Below, piece after piece: positions 47,438-60,746 of a DNA stretch of 64,000 bases (positions are counted from its first letter, which is position 1; each line of letters starts with the position of its first letter). A program made the translations under genes and the position numbers. The notes under the pieces were generated by a model. That model did no database searches. It saw nothing but the letters and a program-made list of their open reading frames with translations, and had not been told where the DNA came from. Source of the stretch: Circinella umbellata (lineage: Eukaryota > Mucoromycota > Mucoromycetes > Mucorales > Lichtheimiaceae); assembly GCA_025093555.1 (NCBI GenBank), contig JAIWNF010000049.1:62001-126000 (forward strand). Direction: 5' to 3'.

Positions 47438-50091
47438 ATGCCATTTCTCTCCCATGTGACAGGTGCTATTGCTCCCACTGATACTGTCGACGGTCAGGAG
47501 AAACAGGAACAGTCGCCACAGCCAACACCAATACCAATACCAGCACCAACACCAAAAAAACCTATATTATTAAGTGTTCGTGCTTCAGATTATTTTATAT
47601 TTTCCACAGCAGCAATCGGACTTTTTACCAGTGTAAGCATTTTATTCGAATACAATTTACACTTTACGAATCAACCTACTCGCTATTCCCATCTATTAGT
47701 ACTACAACAAGCCTAGCTATTCTCTTGTTCACTATATATGTATATATATACTAAGGAACATTTACACTCTCATATTGTTTCTCATCATGCTCTAATAATA
47801 ATATCAAAACTTATAGACTTTTGTTCATTCAATTTTATTTCCAATATCTCCTTTTATTATTGATCGAATAAACCATAACGGTGAAGCATCACAGAACACT
47901 GGTGATTCACCGTTTTCAGCAGCTAGTGATGCTGAAACATCAAGAGACACAGGCATTCTCGTTGCTTTATATGCAGCTGGACTTTTAGGTATTTAAACAG
48001 AGCGATCAGAAGATCAATCATATTCCATTTTTGTTGTGTACTTGTTTACTGATAAAACCCTTCAACGTTTTTTCTTACCGCTCTGAATTATTTATAACTC
48101 ATTGCTTAATATTATTTACACATTGATAATATCATAATAACCTACACAAAAAAAAGCTGGATCGCCCATTTTTGGTTGGCTAGGTGAAAAAATAAAACAG
48201 CGTCGTGTTCCCATGTTACTTGGTATCGCTGCTTCCATTACTGCTAACCTAATGTTCATGTTTGCAACAGCATATTGGATGTTACTCTTAGCAAGATTTC
48301 TGCAGGGTGTGTCCAATGCTTGCGTCTGGACAATGTCACTATGTTTAATCGCAGATAATTGGCCAGAAGATCAGTTGGGTATGTTTATATTCTTATTATG
48401 TAAAAAGAATAATAATAACAACTCATACATGAAATAATTTATATCTAATAGGATTTCAGATGGGAAAACTTTTTGGATTTTATCCGCTTGGTATTGTAGC
48501 AGGTCTACCTATTGGAGGTAAAACGATAAATCAATTTTTTTAACTCAGAAATGCGGAATCATGCATGCTAACCACTGGTTAAACTTTTTTTTTTTGCTTT
48601 CTCCTTTTAAAAAAAAATAGGCAGTAAGTGTCACTACAATAGGGAGAAAAAGTTTCATGTGCTCATATGATTATGATAAAAATACAAGTAGAAGAAAAAA
48701 GTTGATAGGCTTTAAATTAACTTTTCTTTGTAATTATTATTAATAATAGTTCTATATGCAAAACTGGGTTATCAAGCACCTTTCATCGCTTCCATGATCT
48801 TATGTGGTATTGATTTTTTTATGCGTCTCGTAATCATTGAGCGTTGTCACTTGCCAAAAGAATGGTTTATTAAACCAGGCGACGAAGAAAATTCAGTTAT
48901 TAAGGAACAAACAACGATACATACTACAGCTTCTCAACATCAATTACCTATTATTTCAACCACTCATACTAATATTAGCAGTTCTTGCTACAGCTTTGGC
49001 GATGACTTCACAATAAAAAATAATAGCAGTAATATCCAAGAGACACAATCAAAAGTGACAGTAAAGCAATTACTCCAACAACCACGTTTACTCGTATCAC
49101 TTAACCTCACAATGGTAGTGGCCGCTTCCATGAGTGCATTTGAGGTAATTTCACCTAATTTACTGATAATAGCAATGCAACACAATGTGTTTATTATTAT
49201 GTCATTGAAGTTTTGAGTATAACTGTTTTCTTTGCTTAAAAACATTTATAGACTATATTAACAATGCGTTTAGCAACTGAGTGGAATTTTGACGAAGCTG
49301 CTTGTGGTCTTATGTTGCTTTCCTTTATGATTCCAAGTGTCATAGCGGGTGCTATCTCTGGATGGTTTTGTGATAAATATGGAACAAAGATTGTTGCACT
49401 AATATCTATTGTTCTAATTATACCTTCAGTTATGTTGGTGACTATTCCAAACAGAAACACTCCATTTTGGACATTGATTATCTACTTTGCTTTGGGTGGC
49501 TCTGCCATGGCTGGCTGTCAATCAACTGTATTTCCTGAAATTGCAGATGTTGTCTCTAATGAAAATGAATCATCTACTGAAAAAGATGGTCTAGCAACAA
49601 GCTATGCATTATTTAATGCGGCATATGGAATAGGTAATCATTAGTTTTAATACGCACATAACGCCAAGTCTTAGAATTATAGCTATATATTAAAAAATTA
49701 ATAACACTAACACTAACCATTGGTAATAGGAATGTGCGTTGGTCCGATTTTGGCTGGTTTCCTTTACGGAACCATTGGATTCTTTTGGTTATGCGTCGTT
49801 TTGGCATTCATGTTTCTGTTCTGTATGCCTTTTGCATATTTTTATACCGGAAAAAGTGGAAAATTTATTGACCGTTCCAAAAAAATCAAGCCTACAATAA
49901 CGTGTACATCGCTTTCTATACCATCAAATCACGTTTTTGGTACGGTGTCTAGTAGTGGACTTCAACCACACCTGTCTCGACGTCATCAGCCATCTACAAC
50001 GTTTTTTAATAATAGTATCCATAATAATAGCTCTACTATTAATTATAATAACAATAGTACCATTACCAATAATAGTAGCATCATTTTTTAA
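47438..50091 (+). CDS. MFS transporter (DHA1/SLC18-like)
   Basis: Twelve-helix major facilitator of 597 aa. Seven exons: 47438-47632, 47817-47988, 48157-48378, 48452-48517, 48750-49144, 49252-49633 and 49730-50091. A Pro/Gln-rich cytosolic N-terminus precedes helix 1 (FIFSTAAIGLFTSTFVHS). The MFS motif A appears as GWLGEKIKQRR between helices 2 and 3, and a partial copy, GWFCDKYGTK, occurs in the second half. Helix 5 region GFYPLGIVAGLPIGG recalls motif C. A long hydrophilic loop (about 235-310) separates the halves, and the C-terminal tail is Asn/Ser-rich. This pattern fits DHA1 or vesicular-amine-like exporters; the substrate is unknown. Confidence 0.88.
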
Positions 50092-50858
50092 AACACAAGT
50101 ACACATACATTCACTCACACACACACGTTTCATTTTTTTTACTTTTGTAACTTGCTTTTATTTTCCTGTTGTAATTATTTTCTTTTTCTTTATCTTTTAT
50201 CTATCTAAATTTTAATTTTAAAAATTACATTAAACATATAACTCCACGCAAGCATTTAACAAGCTATATGCTGCTTTATATACATTACATACATGGCATT
50301 TATTAGCATGTATTATGTTCTTCTATGGTATTATATTGTATTTACGTAATGTAATATTCTACGTAAATAAGATTTGGGTATTGAATAGACAAACAGTATT
50401 GTTTATTTATGCGTCACAAATTGTTTTATATTTCTTTCTTTTCTAAGTAATCCAAACTGTGGTCATGTTTTCTTCGTAATAAGCTCCACAGATAAATTTT
50501 TGATGCAGTGCTGTGGTTAACTGTATTACCTATATCAATTTTTTTATTATAATAGTGATATTGTCTATTACACAAAAACTTGATAAGTAATTGACTGCGT
50601 ACGTAGACTATTGTGAATCAAATTTTAAATTATATGACCTTATAAGCACCCGATGGATTGATGTATGATTTTCAATATATGCAAAAAATAAGAACAGAAA
50701 GTTTGCTTATCTATATTTGCGCATCAAAGCATTTGATACGTAGTTACCTACGTCATATCTCGAATATATTAGGTAAGTCATTAGAAGAATTCTGGGCCAA
50801 AGTGAAATTAAGTGAATATGAGAGTGGTCATTGATATTGTTTTTGAATTAATTTGATA
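50092..50858. other. Intergenic region
   Basis: AT-rich, several TACGTA/TACGTAG motifs (about 50598 and 50740). No supported gene. Confidence 0.6.
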
Positions 50859-51201
50859 ATACAAGATTTTGTATTCATTTCCGGACACAACCCCTCAATT
50901 TTTTCGCTTATGATATGTAGTTTTGTTCGCTGATGATAGCAATATTTTTCGCTTATGACGACAGTATTTTTTACTTATGATGGTTAATTTCTTGCTTTTG
51001 AGCATTTGATCAATCCCATAAAAGTACAGGTCAGCAAATACGAAAAAAAAAATACTGGTCATGCAAAACTCCTTTGATCATTCGTATAAACCTCTAATCT
51101 TCACAAGTGAATTTCTAGAACCTAATTACCCAAAAAAAAAATCACATATCATAAGCGAAAAAATTGAGGGTTGTGTCCGGAAGTGTATGCAAAATCCTGT
51201 A
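50859..51201. mobile_element. ~340 bp MITE with ~60 bp terminal inverted repeats
   Basis: The left end TACAAGATTTTGTATTCATT continues into TTCCGGACACAACCCC. The right end is its near-perfect inverted copy (GGGTTGTGTCCGGAAGTGTATGC.. to CCTGTA at 51201). Together the arms extend through AATTTTTTCGCTTATGATATGT, about 60 bp. The interior holds several diverged direct copies of TTCGCTTATGA. No coding frame. The TA at both tips could be the target duplication. Confidence 0.85.
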
Positions 51202-51637
51202 TTATGTTAAATCTTCGAGGAGACGAATTGATTAAAAAAAAATAACCATTTGACTTTGAGAATAGAATTGAGCCTTTTTATTATCATTATTTTTTACATT
51301 TGTCAGTTTAATCTTCTTCTTCACAGGCGTGAACAGAAGTATCTGGGCTACAATGGCATTTCAGATTTGGGGTGTAGTGCCATGGAATTAAGAATGTAAA
51401 ATACCTGAGATTTTTTTTTACCTCTGATAAAGCTAAAAAAGACATTTTTGAGAACAAGGTTATCATACCGTTAAGCACGTTTTTCAAGATACATTCTTTA
51501 TATTACATACGTACCAGAAGTAAACCCATCATGAGAAACGGCTTATATAAATAGTTCAGCTTGTACATAAAGTATAAATCTTGATATTTATTTCGAGATG
51601 GAACCGTGTTTCATACAAAGATGACGCATATCATCTT

Positions 51638-53520
51638 TTACTGCTGAACTAAACTATCTATTCTATCGTACATATTAGATGGTGTTTGATAAGTGTGTAA
51701 TTTTTCTTTAGCTTGATCTTGATAAAAAGCAGCTTCGAATACTTCAGTCATATTTAGGAGATGATGTTTATATTGATATAAAATATTTAGGGTATTTGAA
51801 ATCCCTTAGATTCTTTAATGTTGGCAAAATCATTATATCCCCCATATGGTAAGCACGATGATAAGCACCATCCACTTGTTTGACTTGGATCATATAGCCA
51901 TTTTGGCCTAGCAGCATATATTTTACGTATTGTTAGTTATGTGTAATATAGAGTGTACAGAGAAAAAAAAATAAGTTTACCAATACAATCTATTACCACG
52001 TTCATGCTATTTTTTTCCAATCTCTTTAAAATAGTCTTGTTACTTCGAGCATTTTTAACTTATTGTTGTTTGCCAAGACGAGGAAATGTGCTTTTATAAA
52101 AATAGCTACCAGAAGGAGTCTAAATAATTACGATTAGAGGTGGAAGGCGGTCAAGTTGAGATCTTGACCTCTTAAGACTATCACCATACAATGACAGAGA
52201 AATGCCAGTAAAAAAACCTATTTCTCTGGTTCTCGCCGATTTTCAGCTTGTGGTGATTCTTCTGGTCTACTTCATCAGTTACCCGGGCCGGAAGACAGAC
52301 TCGCCATGTAAGGCATATTGCTCTTCACAGATTGGATCGGATTGGATATGAGGGTCATCAGCATAAGCTTTTTCCACCATGAGGGTTCTGATTCGATATT
52401 CATGGTACTTAATAATAAATTAACACGGAGACCAACGATTATCTTCTTGTCATTATTATTAATAAGTACATACATTCCGTTTTCGGATTACCTTCGTTGC
52501 TTTACTACATGTTTTATCAGTATTATTAATTGTTTAATACATTTATCGGTTTAGAAGATTACTAATTAATAAAACGCACGCTTACTCTTTCATTTCTAAT
52601 TATATTTCGGGAAAAATAATATCTAATAAAGGTGTAACATATCGATAATGTGTGAGCTCTGTCTAGTCACCGAAAAAAATTACAACTTCATCGATAAGAA
52701 TGTCATGGATATCAAGCATTTGCATCATTTCACTGCCATTGATTCCTTGATCCAATAATGCGTCCTTTTTAAGCACCCCCTTATTTTACCCCACCAGCAT
52801 TTGAAAAAAGTTGGAGGGGAAAAGGTTTCGAGTGAAAAAATCACTTCATCTTAGCCATAACCATCTACGTCACAAACAAGATCTGTAACTTCAATGAACG
52901 AGTATACAAAACCATTATTAAATACATTAGAGATGTCAAACAAAAATAAATTAAAAGGGATAGCTTTTTTTATGGTAGGAATGGAAAAAAGTCTCCCTCC
53001 AATTAAAAGCTACTTATCACTATTTTTTTAGGGCGTGCATTTCTTGGAAAAAACGAGATCTAGTACAGTAACTTTACCAGAGTTAGCTTCCTATATGTAA
53101 TATAGTTGCGAGTAATAAGATAAGCAGGAAATACATAAACCAAATAAAGATCTTTCTCTACCTTCAATTTTATCATAGGTCAAAATCATATCTGCTGTCA
53201 TTCGCATAAGAAGACTAGGTTTCTTTAACAATAACTCTTCATATTTTTCTTTGATATTTGGCTTTTGTTGTTTAAAAAATGCATCATCAAAGTTTAATGA
53301 AGTCATCTCTAAGCAAGTAAACAATGCCGGATCATGAGGGTCCTTTAAAAGTTAGTAAAATAAAGCCTTCCATAATATCCAAGCTATACCCATAATAGCT
53401 TGACTCACTTTGATGTTTCGTTTATAGCAGTGACTTGTTTGAATCCAGTTAGATGATGGAAGATATTCCACATACATATATATGGGATCTACACTTGGTG
53501 ATGTACCTCATACCCGATCC
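51638..53520 (-). pseudogene. Second decayed multi-exon gene
   Basis: Coding-like exons on the minus strand, in order from the right: SPSVDPIYMYVEYLPSSNW with a GTGAGT donor (about 53490-53415), DPHDPALFTCLEMTSLNF to ADMILTYDKIEG (53340-53160), EANSGKVTVLDLVFSKK (about 53090), FNNGFVYSFIEVTDLV (about 52920), a block with LDQGINGSEMMQMLDIHD (about 52750), GYMIQVKQVDGAYHRAYH (about 51890), and a C-terminal segment MTEVFEAAFYQDQAKEK ... DSLVQQ ending in TAA at 51638. The frame breaks at about 51810 and at several stops between. The protein is not recognised; it may belong to the same kind of expanded fungal family as the 23.7 kb pseudogene. Confidence 0.5.
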
Positions 53521-54880
53521 GATCCGAATAATAATTGGAAACCTAGTTCTGTACGTACGTATTTATTCAACCGAACATGAAAATAAAAGTTGTTTCACTT
53601 GAATCATGTGTAAAATCGGGTAAGCTATATATAGTTCTTTCTGTTACATATAAATATTTACTACGAATAAAAATTGCTATTGCTGCTGATATACTAAAGA
53701 GTGAAAAGGTATATATATATATATGTATATATAAATGGGACAAAAAATGAAAAGTTTTAACTATCAGTTTAATATAACCGCTCGAACCTAGCCTTCTTCT
53801 GAAAAATCTACACCAAAACTGTCCACTTCGTTTATTGAAGAGACTACGTATAATTCAATTTTGGAACATTAACAACTAAAGCTTGTAATAATCCAATATT
53901 ATTAATACCACCAAAAACAATGCCTGTGAGTAGTCTATATACAAAACAAAAAGGAATAGATGGATGGGTAGATAAGGTGATCATTGAGTTTATTATTTTT
54001 GCTTTAAAAAATTCATCTTTTGGTGGTTCAAAAGCCACGTTTTTTGGGAGTAATTTATCTTTCTTTAGCTGGTATGATAACGTAATGGTACCTCCATTGG
54101 ATACATCCTATCAACTCAACCTAAGTATTCTTTCAATAGGTACGTATTAAAATTACATGTTGCAAGGAAACAAAGCAAATTTGAACAGCTATCTTGGACA
54201 GCTTGCTAGACAGCCTTTGGCATCTGGGGGATCCGGTGGCATCCGAATTTGTATTTGGGGTTACGTTTGAACATTTATCTTGGACAGCTTGTTGAACAGT
54301 CTCTGGCATGAGGCATTTAATGGTATTCGATGCCATCCGAACATATATCTTCCTTGCGACTTCTGGTCTGTTATCAAATCCATGGTTACTAACATTTCCA
54401 AATACTTTAATCTAGTTAGAATAAACACTGGAAACCTGTTGAAGTAACTCATTGCGTACTAATGTATGTAACTACCATTATTAGAGAATAAATATAAATT
54501 TTGGTCCAGTAATTTGTGTGGTACGTATTTTCATCATTACTCTTACGGTCATGCATTAGTTATATAATTTAGGCCAAGCATAAGCCTAAATTGAGTAAGA
54601 TATTATCTAATCAAAAAGCATATATTAAAATAGTCTAGCATGACTTTCTGTTACAACGTTTTAGTTGAAATCAACAACATTATATCCTCCTAATTCCTAT
54701 AAACCTTATATCTACTACGTGAAGTACGCACTATGTATAACCGAAACCCAAACAAATAGACATACACCAATACTCCATCCCACAACATCTTAGATGCCAA
54801 AATCCATTGCAATAAATAAAATAAGAAATTCTGGTTTGATAAAAAGAAACAATGCAAACAATATACATTTATTAAGAAAT
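53521..54880. other. Intergenic region with one coding-like fragment
   Basis: A minus-strand open fragment at about 54104-53844 (LPKNVAFEPPKDEFFKAK, then FCFVYRLLTGIVFGGINN) looks protein-like but has no start or clear splice context. A tandem duplication follows at 54181. ACGTACGT occurs at 53552. The uL2 3' flank begins near 54880. Confidence 0.4.
54181..54340 (+). repeat. 86-bp tandem duplication
   Basis: Two diverged direct units start at 54181 and 54267 with TTGAACA, and share ATCTTGGACAGCTTG, the CTGGCAT-type block and GCCATCCGAA/GGCATCCGAA. No coding role is apparent. Confidence 0.7.
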
Positions 54881-55991
54881 TTATTGGTCCTTAACCTTCT
54901 TGGTACCACGGAGGAGACCAGTACGACGAGCAGCAATAAGACCAATCTATATATAACATCATCCAAACAAATATGATTAATCTCTACCCTTCTTTTCTTT
55001 GTAATTATATCCATATATACAACAAAATATTCTCAATAATACGTTACCTTTTGACCAGGAGGAGCGGAACGGCTAATGGTAGAAGCCTTACCAATATGTT
55101 GATGGTTACCACCACCGTGAGGATGGTCTACGGGGTTCATAGCAACACCACGAGTACGGGGCCAGTTGTTACGCTTAGCCTTAGCACGGAAGTAGGCACG
55201 ACCGGCCTTCAAGAGAGGCTTGTCAATACGACCACCACCAGCAACGACACCGATGGAGGCACGGGAAGTAGAAGGAATGATCTTCTTGGAACCGGAGGGC
55301 ATACGGACACGGGTCTTACCATCTTCACCGTGACTGATGATGGTAGCATAGTTACCAGAGGTACGGGCAAGAGCACCACGGTCACCAGCCTTTTCTTCGA
55401 CGTTACAGATAATAGTACCTTCGGGCATGGAGGAAACGGGCAAAACGTTACCGATGTTCAAGGAAGCCTTCTTACCACAGTAGACGAATTGACCAGTGTA
55501 CATGCCTTCGGTGGCAATGAAAGTTTCGGTGCGAAGCTTGTACCTAAATTATTCCAAAATAGATGTGGTGTAAATAAAGATGGTTGTGCGTAAAATTGGT
55601 TAGATAATCTGTTTTATTCGTTGTTTGTATTGATTTCGTTATATTTATATATCGGTCGTTTTTTATTGTTGTCGTGAAAATAAATACGTACTTGTAGGGA
55701 TCGCGGAAAACGACCTATTCATATTATAAAAAAATAAAAAAAAATATCAATATTAGTTATTGTTTCATTAAAGAACATGTGTATTTATAAAGTTTAATGA
55801 TTCTTATATACCTTGGCAAGAGGAGCACCACGTCCGGGATCGTGAACAATTTCCTTGACAAGACCACGGATGTAACCATGGCGTTCAGAGTAATCTTGAA
55901 CACGGAATTGAGCAGCGCCCTTGCGACCGACGGTATGGGCCTTAAAGACGCTTCCGGCACCTTTTCTTTGAGCACGAACTACACGACCCAT
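54881..55991 (-). CDS. RPL2: 60S ribosomal protein uL2 (L8/L2)
   Basis: Large-subunit protein at the peptidyl-transferase centre. Four exons: 55991-55812, 55714-55692 (23 nt), 55543-55048 and 54946-54881, giving 254 aa. It starts [20 protein letters not shown] and contains the invariant uL2 block [20 protein letters not shown] with the functional His of the PHGGG loop. The C-terminus is [15 protein letters not shown]. Coding GC content is visibly higher than that of neighbours, as expected for a highly expressed gene. CCAT/GGATG-type repeats lie upstream at 56063-56138. Confidence 0.98.
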
Positions 55992-57085
55992 TTTTAACTA
56001 TGCTGTAAAAAAAATAATCCCAATGGAGAAAGAATAAATAAATTTCGTAAAGGTTAATTAATCCATCAAAAATTCGTAATCCATTCAATAATTATCCAAT
56101 CCATCCATTTCATTGATCCATCTATCCATCCATCTAACACTCTCTCATCGTCATTCTTTTCATTTATCATATCTATACCCCTTACACACACTACTTACAA
56201 GGTGGAAAGAGGAGGATCAAGTAAACTCTTGTGTCGCCACCAATAAGCTTTCAAAGCCGCTGAGGTTAAATCCAGCCCTCTTTGTCTTTCGTTGCTCCCG
56301 CCAGGAAATTATGCGCAACCAAATCCCCCAGCCAGTTTATGCTGAATTTTTTTTCCAGCTACAAAACTGTTATCTGACAGCAAATCGAATTCCTGGTTTT
56401 TTTCAATTTAATCTTTAAGAATTATATTTATCTTACTCCCCTTTTTTCTCGTTAATGCTATTAGAAAAATAGAAGTGTTTTTTTTGTAAACTATTAATGT
56501 GTTGTTATGACAACTTTTTTTCAAAAAGAAAATCACAACCGAAAAGCTACGTAGCCTCAATTAAGATAACTTGCTCACTGGGCTATAAAATAGAACAACA
56601 GTAGAAGAATTAACTGAGCTCTCATATAAAGCAACAGAACAGAATGACGAAGATACACTGATAGAAAAAGTATTCTATTGTATCAACAAGTGCATTTGTT
56701 TGTTAGGCTGTTAGCAATTGGAGATTAATCAGGCGAGTGAATACTAGGAGAATGAGCGAACGGATCGAGAAGACGATGTGCTAAAATAACGGAATGAATT
56801 ACTTTCATATATAGTTTGAAATGAAACAGGTATAAGGGTCAGACAGGTAATGTTTATCACTGTTTGGCTTGATACTATGTGCTATTTAAAACATGGCTAC
56901 TTCAAAATTATTTCTCAAGTGATCTAAACCATCAAAGGTTCCATTATAAGTATAAAAATCACGCATGCTATTCTCTGTGAATAATCACCGACACCAAATA
57001 AAAAGGATGCGCAGCATAATTTTCCCCACTTTGGTTATTACAAGCAAAACCAAAATTGGATTAGGTTTGTCTTATACAAAACACT
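55992..57085. other. Divergent intergenic region uL2 / DNA ligase
   Basis: About 1.1 kb between start codons. It contains the ATCCATCCAT-type repeat near 56063-56138 on the uL2 side. A 101-codon plus frame (56113-56418) is unsupported. No RNA gene was recognised. Confidence 0.55.
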
Positions 57086-60000
57086 ATGCCAAAAAGAAAA
57101 TCTGCTGCTAGTAATAATAAACGACCCATTGGCATTGAGGCATTTTTTGAAAATCAGCGAAAGCGCCAACATGTGCTAGAACAAGAAGCCTACGGATCTC
57201 CATTGAATCCCTTTTATCCAGAATTACCAACAACAAAGATGGGCACATCAGCAAAAATAACAGCAATTAGCAACGACAATGTCATTACTACTTCAGCGGC
57301 AGCTTCTATTCAAAATATGGAGGACCAGACAAAAAAATCTTCCCACATGGTTAAAAATGATACAAAAGTAGATGGCGATGTAATACCTACTGCTCAACCA
57401 CCGATGACAACCGCAAAACTGTCAGTATCGTCATCCAAAACAATAGAAAAAGAATCCACTATAATAGAGCTTGGACAGCAATCTTTGAAAACAGATCCTA
57501 TAGAGTTTGATCCGTCTACTTATTCAGTATCATCATGGCCAAAGAAAAATGTTAATATTAGAAAAAATACATCAAATCGTGAGGACATCTCAACGAAAAT
57601 ATCCGCTCCATATAGTTTTCTTGCACAAGCATTTGCCATTATTGCAGATACAAGTTCACGGATAAAAATAATTAATATTCTTTGTAATATGCTACGCGTT
57701 TTAATAATACATGCGCCCTCCGATATTCTTCCGACGCTCTGGCTTTGCTCCAATACTATTGGTGCATCATACAAAGGTATTGAACTAGGTATTGGCCCTC
57801 TCGTGTTGACAAAAGCATTAACAGCGGTATCAGGAGCAACGCGGCAAAAGCTTCATCAACTTTATAAGGATCATGGTGATTGGGGTGATGTGGCATATGC
57901 AGTGAAAACTTCTGTACGAACCATTTTTGAACCAAAGCCATTAACTATAACTGGCGTCTTTGATACACTCCATACAGTCGCATCTGTGGAAGGCAAGGGC
58001 ACAGTCAACGAAAAATGTAAACACATTCAACGATTGCTACTCGCAGCAAAGAATAATGAGGCACAATACATTGTTAGGACTTGTGTGGGTAATTTACGTA
58101 TTGGTGCTGTTGGAACAACCGTATTGATAGGGTTTGCGCGTGCCTGCGTACTATCACTCACGCCACCCGTACCATCATCATTACCATTATCTTCCCAGCA
58201 GCAAGATACAATGAAAGTATTATATCGAAACCCCAATGACTCAAAAGATGAATTGATACAAAAAATGAAAATTGCAGAGGGACTGCTAAAAGAATGCTAT
58301 GCCCAATGTCCAAACTGGGATGTCATCGTACCCTGGCTTTTAAAATGTGGTGATATTAAGCGCATATTTGAACAATGTGGATTAACTGTTGGTATATATA
58401 TCCTTCTTACTGGCATCTACTACTGATGATCAATTATTGCAATTTTTGTGTCTAATAAAATATGTACGTACTATCAATATGTTTTTTTATAAACATATAT
58501 GTCCAATCACCAGGTGTACCACTTCGTCCCATGCTCGGCCAGATCACTAAAACGATGTCTAATGTTTTCACCAAACTACAGTCAAGAGATTTTGTGTGTG
58601 AGTTTAAATATGATGGACAGGTATAGGTTTATATATTATAGAAAATTGGTGATATTATTCTATGATGTTCTTGTTAATAATGTATGTATCCTATACATAT
58701 ATTCTAGCGAGCCCAGATTCATATGGATGCGAGAGGAAATACTCATATTTTCAGTCGTCATCTTGAGGTGAGTATATATATATATATATATCTAACAGTT
58801 TCGAAGAAATGCTAGATAAGATAGCATATCCGACGGGCTTGAAAGATGTATATTAATCATATCAATGTAATATATCACACATATATATTAGGATATGACC
58901 GACAAATATCCAGATATAGTAAAATGTTTACCGCATATCAAGAAAGAACAAACTGAGTCTTTTATCATGGATGCAGAAATTGTAGCTATTAATGAAAATG
59001 GTAAAATTCTGCCGTTCCAAATTCTTAGTAATCGAGAACGTAAGAATGTTACGATTGAAAACATAAAAATCAATGTTGTAAGTGATAGTGAGATATTGAG
59101 AATAGTACATGATCATAATATTGTACATCTGAAACTTATATATTGTTATTACCCATGTTCTATCAAGTGTATACTAGCCTTTGGTAAGTTATTTGGAGAG
59201 TTGGATATTTATTTAGATAAGATAGATATGTACGTATCAATAAGAGAAAAAATGACGAATAGATTATTGACAAATTATAAATTAGATCTGATGTTTCTTA
59301 ATGACAGCCCTTTACTTCAATTATCATTTCGCGAAAGAAGATTGTTACTCAAACAACACTTTCAACCAGTTGAAAATAAGTTCAATTTTGTCAGCTCTAT
59401 TCAACTATCTGGTACGGATTTGGAAGAGCAAGAAAGAATGCAAGGGTTTTTTGAACAAAGCGTAAATGAAGGTTGCGAAGGGATCATGGTTAAAGTACTC
59501 GATCACCCTACTAGTATAACAAACGGTGCAAGAAACCAAGATCCATTAGCAACGTATGAACCAGGTACGTAACATATGTATCACACATAGTAAATACTAT
59601 ATATTTGTTTTGTTTACAAAAATATTTACTTTCTTATTTTTTTTCTCTATTGTTGCCATCGAAATCAAAATTTATTTTTAAATACCCAGACAAACGGATG
59701 GAAAGTTGGCTTAAAATTAAAAAAGATTACTTGGAAGGAACAGGAGATTCTCTGGATTTAGTGGTACGGTACATTATACAAAACAAAGAGGGTGGACTCA
59801 AGTAATAATAGGAACTCTTGCTATTTAAAAAAAAAGCCTATAGGAGCATGGTATGGGAACGGACGTAAAGCGGGTTGGTACTCCCCAATCTTATTGGCAT
59901 GCTACAACCCTGATAATGACACTTTTGAAAGTGTTTGTAAATGCATGTCTGGTAATATTCTGTATAATGTTTTTAATTTAAAAAAAAAACATCTGCTCCT

Positions 60001-60585
60001 TAAATAATTAAAGACATAAACTAATATAATGTTTAATGATAGGATTTACTGACAAATTTTATAAAGAAATGAAGCACTTTTATAATGAAAATGATTCTCA
60101 GCAACGTCTTTTGGACCATCCTCGTCATGATTATATCACAGACTTTCAACCGGATGGTAACTATATATTTTATTATAATTCCCTTTGAAGAAAAAAATAT
60201 CTCATTAATATATACGTAAATATTAATAAAAAATAATCAAGTATGGTTTGATGCTACTGAAATATGGGAAATAAAAGGTATGCAAAGGAATTTTTTTTTT
60301 TTGAGAATTAGGGGCAAACAACATCTTCATGTCATCTTGGTAACACCGCTACATCTGTTTCATTTTTTAATATCCAAAATAGGCGCCGATATTACAATCA
60401 GTCCAATGCATAAAGGCGGCGTTGGACGTGTTGATGAGAATAAAGGGCTATCATTACGATTCCCAAGATATCTTCGAACAAGAAGTGATAAAACAATATA
60501 CGATGCTACTACAAGCGATACCTTAGCAACGATGTATTCAAATCAAAAAAACTTACAACAACAACATCATGAGGAGGAAAAATAA
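57086..60585 (+). CDS. CDC9: ATP-dependent DNA ligase I (Cdc9/LIG1)
   Basis: Seals nicks in replication and repair. Eleven exons: 57086-58391, 58514-58620, 58708-58767, 58892-59077, 59168-59183 (16 nt), 59286-59564, 59690-59763, 59837-59951, 60043-60156, 60242-60277 and 60383-60585, giving 831 aa. Disordered N-terminus with basic MPKRKS and IGIEAFFE, a PIP-box-like motif lacking the usual Gln. An alpha-helical DNA-binding domain covers about 175-420. Motif I is EFKYDGQR with the adenylated Lys467; then [15 protein letters not shown] and WLKIKKDYL (motifs III, IV, V), and [19 protein letters not shown] opening the OB domain. The C-terminus has [16 protein letters not shown]. The 16-nt exon restores ILAFDLMFLND. 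Confidence 0.96.
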
Positions 60586-60746
60586 TTTTATGGGGGGAGG
60601 GGGGGAGGAGAGTGAGGCGGCCTTGCATAAAAAGGCGAATTCTTTTTTGTTTTACGTAGCCACGCTGCTCATATTATTAATTCTTTCAACTCCCTCAATT
60701 ATTCTAATTTTCTTTTTCTTACCACCTAAAAATCATAAATATAACA

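Noticed and set aside
55033..55593. 206-codon plus-strand Thr/Gly-rich frame
   Set aside because: Antisense to the main uL2 exon; the high GC of that exon keeps the opposite strand open.
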